37,001 bases of DNA, taken from contig NZ_JANZKU010000033.1 of the NCBI RefSeq assembly GCF_025642785.1, positions 1 to 37,001 of the forward strand, given 5' to 3'. The notes under the pieces were generated by a model. That model ran no database searches and was not told the DNA's origin. It saw only the letters and a program-made list of their open reading frames with translations. The DNA comes from Pseudomonas sp. RIT-PI-AD. GTDB lineage: Bacteria > Pseudomonadota > Gammaproteobacteria > Pseudomonadales > Pseudomonadaceae. The position numbers and the translations under genes are program-made. This document shows positions 17,187-25,960 of this stretch, one piece after another; the first letter of the stretch is position 1, and each line of letters starts with the position of its first letter.

Positions 17187-17542
17187 GCGCATCCATTCTG
17201 ACCACCGTACCGGTCCTGGCCTCCCTCGACCTGGACCAGAGCCGGGTTTTCTACGCCGAGCGCCTGGGTTTCGAGACCTGCTTGCAGACGGCCGATTGCC
17301 TGATCGTCGAGCGCGACGGCGCCGAGCTGCACTTCTGGCCCTGCCCGGAACGGCACCTGGCCGAGAACACCTCGTGCTACGTGCGCTGCGCGGACGTCGA
17401 GGCGCTGCACCGCGAGTTCGCCGAGCGCGGCCTGCCGCTGGCGCCGCCGGTGCTGCGCCCCTGGGGCATGCGCGAGCTGTACGTTATCGATCCCCACGGC
17501 AACCTGCTGAAGTTCGGCGAGCCCGCGGACGTGCCGGCATGA
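17183..17542 (+). CDS. VOC-family protein, bleomycin-resistance/glyoxalase-like
   Basis: A 119-residue vicinal-oxygen-chelate fold protein made of two beta-alpha-beta-beta-beta repeats: [20 protein letters not shown] with [11 protein letters not shown], then [20 protein letters not shown] with [17 protein letters not shown]. The pattern is closest to bleomycin-binding (Ble) proteins, which sequester the drug without metal catalysis. The TTG start overlaps the previous stop (TTGA) and has GAGGTG 5 nt upstream. Its stop overlaps a short ORF leading into parC. PAO1 numbering as I remember it leaves two genes, not three, between parE and parC, so this one may be extra. Confidence 0.83.
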   Translation: MSASILTTVPVLASLDLDQSRVFYAERLGFETCLQTADCLIVERDGAELHFWPCPERHLAENTSCYVRCADVEALHREFAERGLPLAPPVLRPWGMRELYVIDPHGNLLKFGEPADVPA

Positions 17543-17598
17543 ACCCATTCTCCGGCGGTCGCCCGACCGCCCCTTTCTCCAGCGGAATACCCCGATGA
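17539..17598 (+). CDS. 19-codon ORF bridging the VOC gene and parC
   Basis: Encodes [19 protein letters not shown]. Its ATG overlaps the VOC stop (ATGA at 17539-17542) and its TGA overlaps the parC start (ATGA at 17595-17598). Both ends are therefore placed exactly for ribosomes to terminate and restart. No domain is recognisable, and it may be a translational relay more than a functional peptide. Its ribosome site is weak. Confidence 0.35.
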   Translation: MNPFSGGRPTAPFSSGIPR

Positions 17599-19859
17599 GC
17601 GAAACCCTCGACCTGAGCCTGGACGGCGTGGAGCGTCGCTCCCTCGCTGACTTCACCGAGCAGGCCTACCTCAACTATTCCATGTACGTGATCATGGACC
17701 GCGCGTTGCCGCACATCGGCGACGGCCTCAAGCCAGTGCAGCGGCGCATCGTCTACGCCATGAGCGAACTGGGCCTGGACGCCGATTCCAAGCACAAGAA
17801 GTCGGCGCGCACCGTCGGCGACGTGCTCGGCAAGTTCCATCCCCACGGCGACTCGGCCTGCTACGAAGCCATGGTGCTGATGGCGCAGCCGTTCAGCTAC
17901 CGCTACACCCTGGTGGACGGCCAGGGCAACTGGGGCGCGCCGGACGATCCGAAGTCCTTCGCCGCCATGCGCTACACCGAGGCGCGGCTGTCGCGCTATT
18001 CCGAGGTGCTGCTGAGCGAGCTGGGCCAGGGCACCGCGGACTGGGTACCGAACTTCGACGGCACCCTCGACGAACCGGCGGTGCTGCCGGCGCGGCTGCC
18101 GAACATCCTGCTCAACGGCACCACCGGCATCGCCGTGGGCATGGCCACCGACGTGCCGCCGCACAACCTGCGGGAAGTGGCGACCGCCTGCGTGCGCCTG
18201 CTGGACGAGCCGAAGGCCACCATCGAGCAGCTCTGCGAACACATCCAGGGCCCGGATTACCCGACCGAGGCGGAGATCATCACGCCGCGCGCCGAGCTGC
18301 TGAAAATCTACGAGACCGGGCGTGGCTCGGTGCGCATGCGCGCGGTCTACCACGTCGAGGACGGCGACATCATCGTGACCTCGCTGCCGCACCAGGTCTC
18401 CGGCGCCAAGGTGCTCGAACAGATCGCCGCGCTGATGCAGGCCAAGCCCTCGAAGGCGCCCCAGGTCGCCGACCTGCGCGACGAGTCGGACCACGAGAAC
18501 CCTTGCCGCATCGTGATCATCCCGGTCAACGGCAAGGTCGACCACGACGCCCTGATGCAGCACCTGTTCGCCAGCACCGAGCTGGAATCCAGCTACCGGG
18601 TCAACATCAACATCATCGGCCTGGACGGCAAGCCGCAGTTGAAGAACCTGCGCGCGCTGCTGACGGAGTGGCTGGTGTTCCGCGTCAACACCGTGCGCCG
18701 GCGCCTGCAGCATCGGCTGGACAAGGTGGAGAAGCGCCTGCACCTGCTGGACGGCCTGTTGATCGCCTACCTCAACCTGGATGAGGTGATCCACATCATC
18801 CGCACCGAGGAGCACCCGCGCGCCAGGCTGATCGAACGCTTCGCCCTGAGCGACATCCAGGCCGACTACATCCTCGACACCCGCCTGCGCCAGCTGGCGC
18901 GCCTGGAAGAAATGAAGCTGCGCGCCGAGCAGGACGAACTGCTCAAGGAGCAGGCCAAGCTGCAAGGGCTGCTGGGCAGCGAAGCCAAGCTGAAGAAACG
19001 GGTGCGCAGCGAACTGCTCAAGGACGCCGAGACCTATGGCGACGACCGCCGCTCGCCGATCGTCGAGCGCGCGGAGGCCAAGGCCCTGTCGGAGCACGAT
19101 CTGTTGCCCAACGAGAAGGTCACCGTGGTGCTTTCCGAGAAAGGCTGGGTGCGTTCCGCCAAGGGCCACGATATCGACGCCACCGGCCTCTCCTACAAGG
19201 CCGGCGACGGCTTCAAGGTCGCCGCGCCGGGGCGTTCGAACCAGTACGCGGTGTTCATCGATTCCACCGGGCGCAGTTATTCGCTGGCGGCGCACACCCT
19301 GCCGTCGGCCCGCGGCCAGGGGGAGCCGCTCACCGGTCGCCTGACGCCGCCGCCGGGCGCCAGTTTCGAGTGCGTGCTGCTGCCTGACGACCGGGCGCTC
19401 TACGTGATCGCCTCGGACGCCGGCTATGGCTTCGTGGTCAAGGGCGAGGACCTGCAAGCGAAGAACAAGGCCGGCAAGGCCCTGCTCAGCCTGCCGGCCG
19501 GCGCCCGGGTGATCGCCCCGCGGCCCCTGGGCGACCTGGAAAACGACTGGCTGGCCGCCGTGACCACCGAAGGCCGGCTGCTGTTGTTCCCGGTGCGCGA
19601 CCTGCCGCAACTGGCCAAGGGCAAGGGCAACAAGATCATCGGGATTCCCGGCGAGCGGGTCGCCAGCCGCGAGGAATACCTCACCGGCCTGGCCGTGCTG
19701 CCCGCCGGTGCGGCATTGGTCTTGCAAGCCGGTAAGCGCACCCTGTCGCTGCGGGCCGCCGATCTGGAGCACTACAAGGGCGAGCGCGGCCGCCGCGGTA
19801 ACAAGCTCCCTCGCGGCTTCCAGCGGGTCGACGCGCTGGAGGTGGAGCGCGTCGATTGA
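17595..19859 (+). CDS. parC: DNA topoisomerase IV subunit A (ParC)
   Basis: The 754-residue DNA-cleaving subunit of topoisomerase IV. The winged-helix region with catalytic Tyr 127 ([10 protein letters not shown]) and the surrounding [20 protein letters not shown] are canonical. The tower, coiled-coil and C-terminal beta-pinwheel segments follow, and total length is normal. The quinolone-resistance region reads [12 protein letters not shown] with Ser 87 and Glu 91, the susceptible forms. The ATG has only a weak AGCGGA ribosome site, consistent with translation coupled to the upstream gene chain that begins at parE. Confidence 0.97.
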   Translation: MSETLDLSLDGVERRSLADFTEQAYLNYSMYVIMDRALPHIGDGLKPVQRRIVYAMSELGLDADSKHKKSARTVGDVLGKFHPHGDSACYEAMVLMAQPFSYRYTLVDGQGNWGAPDDPKSFAAMRYTEARLSRYSEVLLSELGQGTADWVPNFDGTLDEPAVLPARLPNILLNGTTGIAVGMATDVPPHNLREVATACVRLLDEPKATIEQLCEHIQGPDYPTEAEIITPRAELLKIYETGRGSVRMRAVYHVEDGDIIVTSLPHQVSGAKVLEQIAALMQAKPSKAPQVADLRDESDHENPCRIVIIPVNGKVDHDALMQHLFASTELESSYRVNINIIGLDGKPQLKNLRALLTEWLVFRVNTVRRRLQHRLDKVEKRLHLLDGLLIAYLNLDEVIHIIRTEEHPRARLIERFALSDIQADYILDTRLRQLARLEEMKLRAEQDELLKEQAKLQGLLGSEAKLKKRVRSELLKDAETYGDDRRSPIVERAEAKALSEHDLLPNEKVTVVLSEKGWVRSAKGHDIDATGLSYKAGDGFKVAAPGRSNQYAVFIDSTGRSYSLAAHTLPSARGQGEPLTGRLTPPPGASFECVLLPDDRALYVIASDAGYGFVVKGEDLQAKNKAGKALLSLPAGARVIAPRPLGDLENDWLAAVTTEGRLLLFPVRDLPQLAKGKGNKIIGIPGERVASREEYLTGLAVLPAGAALVLQAGKRTLSLRAADLEHYKGERGRRGNKLPRGFQRVDALEVERVD

Positions 19860-20056
19860 TGCCATGCCGATGCACGATCGCCGGGGCCGTTCCGAGGGGG
19901 AGGCAGCGGCGAGCCGGGATGTCCGTCCGGCGCATTCGCGATCCACGACTGGAGTCGGACGGCACATTCGCGGATGATAGGCGACCCCTCTGGAATGCAC
20001 CTTGGCGCTCGCCGAACGTCCCCTCGCGACGCTCCGGCCGCCGCTGGCGAGATTGA

Positions 20057-20773
20057 ATGATGAACTGGGCTCGATTACCTCTATTTTGCCTGTTGACCGG
20101 GCTGCTCGGCCTCACGGGCTGCGCGGCCCGCGCACCGGTCCCCTTGTATCAGCTGGACAACGGCAGCCCGGCGCTGCCCAAGCAGGGCCAGGGCGTCGCG
20201 GTCCTGCTCGGGCCGGTCCAGGTGGCCGACTACCTGCAGCGCGAAGCACTGCTGCAACGCCAGGCGAACGGCAGCCTGCTGGCCGCCCACGACGGGCGTT
20301 GGGCGGGCAGCCTCGCCGGCGACATCGACCAGGTGCTGTTGCGCCAGTTGGCCTGGCGACTGGACAGCCAGCGCCTGGTGCTGGCCCCGAGCAATGCCAA
20401 CTTCAACGCCGACGTGCAGGTCCTGCTGACCATCAGCCGCTTCGATTCCGGACCGCAACTGCCGGCCGTCCTGGAGGCGCAGTGGCGCCTGCTGGATCGC
20501 GCCGGCCGCTTGCGCGACAGCCGTCTGGTGCGCCTCGAACAACCGCACCAGGGGTCCGCCGCCGACCAGGTCGAGGCCCAAAGCCTGTTGCTGAGACGGC
20601 TGGCCGAACAGCTGTCCATCGCCATCCAGCCCCTGAGCGCTTCCCAGGCCGCTGCGGCAGCCGCCGAGCCGGCGAAGCCGAGCCCCGCCCAGGCGCGTCC
20701 GCGCACACCGGAGAAACCCCGCATCCCGCTGGTCAAGCCGGTGCGTACGGATGTGGAAGTGTTCCGTTTCTGA
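20057..20773 (+). CDS. PqiC/DUF330-type outer-membrane lipoprotein
   Basis: A 238-residue lipoprotein of the ABC-type transport auxiliary (PqiC, formerly DUF330) family. The signal sequence ends in the lipobox LTGC with Cys 22. The mature domain shows VPLYQLDNGSPALP, GVAVLLGPVQVADYLQREAL and a late QWRLLDRAGRLRDSRLVRLE. The C-terminal 35 residues are Ala/Pro-rich. E. coli PqiC works with PqiA and PqiB in lipid traffic between membranes, but no MCE or permease partners lie nearby, so it is an orphan copy here. The second ATG at 20060 has better spacing (8 nt) from GAG at 20049. The 197-bp gap upstream shows nothing definite. Confidence 0.85.
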   Translation: MMNWARLPLFCLLTGLLGLTGCAARAPVPLYQLDNGSPALPKQGQGVAVLLGPVQVADYLQREALLQRQANGSLLAAHDGRWAGSLAGDIDQVLLRQLAWRLDSQRLVLAPSNANFNADVQVLLTISRFDSGPQLPAVLEAQWRLLDRAGRLRDSRLVRLEQPHQGSAADQVEAQSLLLRRLAEQLSIAIQPLSASQAAAAAAEPAKPSPAQARPRTPEKPRIPLVKPVRTDVEVFRF

Positions 20774-20792
20774 GGCGCTCCCGATGAGCGAA

Positions 20793-20818
20793 AAAAAGCC
20801 CGCGTAAGCGGGCTTTTT
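20793..20818. terminator. Bidirectional intrinsic terminator
   Basis: Perfect 11-bp stem AAAAAGCCCGC / GCGGGCTTTTT with GTAA loop between the convergent PqiC-like and YtjB-like genes. The flanking A- and T-tracts serve both directions. Confidence 0.92.
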
Positions 20819-20837
20819 CGTGCTGGCGGCGGGGGGC

Positions 20838-22391
20838 CTAGCGGCGCTCGTGCATCCGCGTCAGCTGGCGTTCCAGCAGCGACGGGTAGGGCTCCAGCAG
20901 GCGCTCGACGCAACAGGCGCCTTCCGGGCTGGCGATGGCGCGGATGCGCGCGCGCTGGCGGACCAGCGGGTCGTCGGCGATGGCGCGCTCCACCAGCAGC
21001 AGGTTGCGGCTGTGCTGGCTCAGCGCCAGGGCGCTCTGGGTGGTCTCGGCCAGCAGCACATCGCCCTGGCTGAGGCCGCTCAGGTCGCCGCCGAGGGTCA
21101 GGCCGAGCTGCAGTTGCAGGGTGATGCCGCTGTCGGCCACCTCGATCTGCAGGGCATGGCCGAGGGCACGCAGCAATTCACCGCAGCACAGCGCGTGGGT
21201 GAGGTAGTCCTCGGCACCACTGTCGCGGCTGTTGAACAGCATCAGGCTGCCGCCGTCGCTGAGGGTGTAGAGCTTGCCCTGGTACAGCTCGGCGGCCTGG
21301 TCGAGGCAGTCGCGGTAGCGTTGCAGCAGGTCCAGCAGGCGCGAGCGCGGCAGGCGGCGCAATTGTTCCTGGGCGCCGAGCTGGATTGCCAGCACCGCGC
21401 TGTACAGGGCTTTCTGCGGCGGCGGGGTATAGGGCGCCAGGGGCTCGCTGGCCTGCGGCCGCAGGTCCGAGAAGGGATCGTCGTCGTCCGCGCTGAACAG
21501 CTTGCTGGGGGCGGCTTCCTCGGGGTCGTCGATGTCGTAGTGATCGTCGCGCAGGTCGCGGATCTCGAAGCCCGGCTCGTCGTCGAAACGCTCGTCGATG
21601 CCCAGGTCGTCGCGTTCGGGATCGCCGTAGTCGACGTCGTAGGCATCCTCGTCCAGGTAACTTTCGTCCTCCGCGACCAGGGTCTCGGGCACCGGTTTCT
21701 CCGGCGCCAGGCGCGCGTGCAGCTGGCGCGCCAAGTCGCCGATCTCGTCCTGGCGGTCGAGTGCCGGGGTGGCCTCGTCGGGATCGCGCAGCCAGACACG
21801 CAACTGCAACAGCGGCGTGGAAATATGCCGGCCCAGGCGCATGCTCAGCGACAGGCTCACCGCCAGCAGGATCAAGCTCAACAGACCCATGCTCTGCAGG
21901 CTTATGGTCATCGGCTGCTGGAATTGCTGCATGTCCAGGCTCAGGCGCAGGTGCCCAGCGATCACTTCCTGGAAGGTGATCGGCGTCGAGTAGAGCCCCT
22001 CGGTCTCGCCGAGCAGGCCCTGTTTCGGCCGCGAACCGGCCTCGGCGAGGATGCGGTTGTCCACGCTGTAGATGGCCGCATGGGCCACCAGCGGGTTCTT
22101 CACCAGGTTGTTGAGCAGCACGTTGAGGCTGAGGATGTCGTTGGACACCAGCAGCTCGGTGGCGGAACTGGCGGTCTGGCTGGTCAGGCTCTGGCCCAGG
22201 GCGTCGGCCTGTTGCTGCATGGCCTGCTTGAACTGCATGCCCATGACCCAGGCATAGATCACCAGTGCCATCGCCACCAGCAGCAGGCTGTGGCTGACGA
22301 TGCGCAAAGCCAGCGGCACGCGTCGTTGACGCAGGGCGTGGAAGATCAGCAGGAAGAAGTTATCGGGTTTGACGGACGTGGGCCGGTTCAC
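20838..22391 (-). CDS. YtjB/SMP-like membrane protein with HAMP and degenerate cyclase-like domain
   Basis: A 517-residue inner-membrane protein divergent from serB, the position of smp (ytjB) in E. coli. Residues about 21-48 and 160-185 are transmembrane, enclosing a periplasmic sensor-like region (SLNVLLNNLVKNPLVAHAAI). A HAMP-like segment (about 185-230) and a very acidic linker (about 230-308) follow. The last 200 residues resemble a class III nucleotide cyclase: LLDLLQRYRDCLDQAAELYQ, GKLYTLSDGGSLMLF (canonical 'GDG' Asp retained), LQLGLTLGGDL and DVLLAETTQSAL. The first metal Asp is replaced (LAIQLGAQEQL), and the Asn/Arg of the VNLAxR motif are missing, so activity is doubtful. The GTG at 22391 is chosen because the longer frame would overlap serB. 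Confidence 0.8.
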   Translation of the reverse strand: MNRPTSVKPDNFFLLIFHALRQRRVPLALRIVSHSLLLVAMALVIYAWVMGMQFKQAMQQQADALGQSLTSQTASSATELLVSNDILSLNVLLNNLVKNPLVAHAAIYSVDNRILAEAGSRPKQGLLGETEGLYSTPITFQEVIAGHLRLSLDMQQFQQPMTISLQSMGLLSLILLAVSLSLSMRLGRHISTPLLQLRVWLRDPDEATPALDRQDEIGDLARQLHARLAPEKPVPETLVAEDESYLDEDAYDVDYGDPERDDLGIDERFDDEPGFEIRDLRDDHYDIDDPEEAAPSKLFSADDDDPFSDLRPQASEPLAPYTPPPQKALYSAVLAIQLGAQEQLRRLPRSRLLDLLQRYRDCLDQAAELYQGKLYTLSDGGSLMLFNSRDSGAEDYLTHALCCGELLRALGHALQIEVADSGITLQLQLGLTLGGDLSGLSQGDVLLAETTQSALALSQHSRNLLLVERAIADDPLVRQRARIRAIASPEGACCVERLLEPYPSLLERQLTRMHERR

Positions 22392-22584
22392 AGAGCTCGG
22401 CTCTTTTCGGACGAAGTTGGTCGCGCAGTATACGGAAAGCTGACCGGTCACTAAAGAATCAAACGTCTTCGCCGGTCGGCGCGAGACGTACGGCGCATCC
22501 CTGGCGGCGCCGCGCCAGAGCGCTTGCCAGCGCGGCGCGGATTTGCGGGTAGAATGGCGGCCTTCTTTGCTAGGGAGGTGCGCC

Positions 22585-23805
<1,221 letters not shown>

Positions 23806-23832
23806 AGCGGCGAGGATCGGTTCGCCCGAGCC

Positions 23833-25896
23833 TCACTCGTCCGAGGCGAAGTCGTAATCCATGGCCTGACTCGGGCCTTGCAAGTAGTAACCCTGAATGT
23901 AGTTGACCCCGGCCTGCCAGAGCGTCGCCAGCACGCTGGCGCTCTCGACGAAGGGCACGATGGTCAGCTTGGCCTGGGCGTGCAGGCTGGTCACCAGGGT
24001 CTTCAGCGCTTCCTGGTTTTCCGCCTTGGTCAGGTCCTGGGCGAAGGAACCGTCGACCTTGACGAAGTCGACGGTCAGGTGCTTGAGCGTGTTGAACGGG
24101 TTCAGCGCGCAGCCGAACTGGCTCAGCGCGACCTTGCAATGCAAGGCCGCCAGCCCCTGGGTCAGCGCCTTGGCCTGTTTCAGGTAGGCGATGGCGTCGG
24201 GTTCGCTCAGTTGCAGGATCAGCGAATCGGAGGGTAGCCGGGCCGCCTTGAGGGCGACGCTGAGCCAGGGCAGTAGGGTCGGGTCCTGCAGGCTGGCGCT
24301 CGACAGGTGCACGAACAAGCGGGTGCTGTGGCCCTTGCTGCGGTGCTCGGCGAGCAGCTTGACCGAGTTGAGGATGACCCAGCGGTCGATGCGTTCGGCC
24401 AGTCCGGCGTCCTTGGCCGCGGCGAGGAACTCGCCCGGCGGGACTTCCTTGCCCTGCGGGCTGAGCAGCCGCAGCAGCACCTCGTAATGCTCGAAGGTGT
24501 CGCCGCGCAGGCTGATGACCGGCTGGAACAGCAAGCGGAAGCCGTTGGTGTCGAGGGCCTGCTGGACCATCGCCAGCACGTTGCCACGGTTCGCCGCGGC
24601 GGCCAATTCGTCGGCCGGGTCGTAAATCTGGATGCCGTTGCCGCCGTCCAGTTCGTCGGCGCAGCGGTGGGCGCGATCGACGACTTCCTGGGTCTTGGCG
24701 GTCTTCTCGTCGAGGCCGGCGACGCCGATCGACAGGGTGGTCTGCACGGTGCGGCCGCTGACGTCGAACAACTGGCTCTCGACCTTCTTCAGCAGGGCCT
24801 GCAGGCTGTCGCGCATCTGCTCGGGCTGCTGGCCCGGCTGCAACACGCCGAACACGTCATCGCCGAAGCGGGCCAGTTGGGCTCCGCCGTTGAAGTGGCC
24901 GCGCAGCAGGTTGGCCAGGTCGGTGAGCAACAGGTCGATGCCGGCGATGCCGACGTCGGCCAGCAACGAGGCGTAGCGGTCGACGCGGATATAGGCCAGG
25001 CTCGAAGGTTGCGCGGCGTTCACCGCGCGCTCGACCGCGCCGTCCAGCAACTCGAGGAAATAGCTGCGGTTGTACAGGCCGGTCACCAGGTCCTGGCTGC
25101 TGATCTCGCGCAGCTTCTCTTCCAACTCGGCGTTACCGCTCTCGGTGCGGATCACCACCTGGATGCAGGGTTCGCCGTCGTAGGTGGCGGGCGAGAAGTT
25201 CATGCGCGCCTGGAACTTGCCGCCATCGGCCCGGTTGCCGTCGCAGATCAGTTCGGCGTTGCCCTCGCGCTGGTAGTTCTTCAGGAAATCCTTGAAGGCC
25301 GCCTGGTCGCGACTGGCGATCAGGTCGATCATCGGCATGCCTTCCAGCTCTTCCGCGTCCTCGTAGCCGAAGAGTTCGACGTAGGCGCGGTTGGCGTAGA
25401 TGTGCATGCCGTCATGCACGTAGGTGATGGCATCCACCGAGCTGTCCAGAAGGAGCTGGCAGCGTTTCTCGATCTCCCGCAGCGCCACTTCGGCGGCGCG
25501 CCGTGCGCGGCGTTCCTCGAGGTTGGCCAGTTCGCGGTTGGCCACCAGCATCAGGCGCTCGTCGTCGCCCAGCGGCAGGGCGTCCTGGGCGCCCATGGTC
25601 AGGGCTTCGGTGATCAGGTCGGAGTCGTTGCCGTCCACCAGTTGGATGAAGGGGATGTCCTTGGCCTGGCGACGGATCGCGCCGAGTGCCTCGCTGGGGT
25701 CGAGGCCATCGCTCATGGGGGCGGCGATCAACAGGTCCCAGCTCTGCTGCAGGGCCTCCTGCAGGCCTTCGCTGGAGGTCAATCGATGGACGCGCGTCGC
25801 TCGGCCCGAGTTACGGAACAGGCTGACCAGACGCTCGGCTTCATTCTGCGAGTCTTCGAGAATCAACAGCCGGATGGTTTTCTTTTCGATGGCCAT
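23833..25896 (-). CDS. fimX: FimX, c-di-GMP effector of type IV pilus assembly
   Basis: A 687-residue protein that binds c-di-GMP and promotes type IV pilus assembly and twitching from the leading pole. Order: REC-like domain without a clear phospho-acceptor (about 8-130), PAS (about 145-255; ITYVHDGMHIYANRAYVELF), degenerate GGDEF (about 262-437) and degenerate EAL (about 438-687). The signature motifs read GDDVF for GGDEF (near 345) and EVL for EAL (near 471), so neither cyclase nor phosphodiesterase activity is expected. The C-terminus ends YIQGYYLQGPSQAMDYDFAS, typical of FimX. It follows the PilZ-like gene by 64 nt and converges on serB. Ribosome site is weak. Confidence 0.95.
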   Translation of the reverse strand: MAIEKKTIRLLILEDSQNEAERLVSLFRNSGRATRVHRLTSSEGLQEALQQSWDLLIAAPMSDGLDPSEALGAIRRQAKDIPFIQLVDGNDSDLITEALTMGAQDALPLGDDERLMLVANRELANLEERRARRAAEVALREIEKRCQLLLDSSVDAITYVHDGMHIYANRAYVELFGYEDAEELEGMPMIDLIASRDQAAFKDFLKNYQREGNAELICDGNRADGGKFQARMNFSPATYDGEPCIQVVIRTESGNAELEEKLREISSQDLVTGLYNRSYFLELLDGAVERAVNAAQPSSLAYIRVDRYASLLADVGIAGIDLLLTDLANLLRGHFNGGAQLARFGDDVFGVLQPGQQPEQMRDSLQALLKKVESQLFDVSGRTVQTTLSIGVAGLDEKTAKTQEVVDRAHRCADELDGGNGIQIYDPADELAAAANRGNVLAMVQQALDTNGFRLLFQPVISLRGDTFEHYEVLLRLLSPQGKEVPPGEFLAAAKDAGLAERIDRWVILNSVKLLAEHRSKGHSTRLFVHLSSASLQDPTLLPWLSVALKAARLPSDSLILQLSEPDAIAYLKQAKALTQGLAALHCKVALSQFGCALNPFNTLKHLTVDFVKVDGSFAQDLTKAENQEALKTLVTSLHAQAKLTIVPFVESASVLATLWQAGVNYIQGYYLQGPSQAMDYDFASDE

Positions 25897-25960
25897 GGCT
25901 TGTGGTTAGACTGCGCCGAACGGGCGCGAATGGGCGACGAAAGGGTGTAGGGGCCGCAAT

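Noticed and set aside
17484-20000. 838-codon open frame antisense to parC
   Set aside because: Shadow of parC codon bias; composition is His/Gln/Ala/Gly-rich with no homology.
25907-25914. TTAGACTG on the plus strand before fimX as an antisense promoter
   Set aside because: Resembles the -10 of thiC and orn, but no acceptable -35 lies at the right distance.
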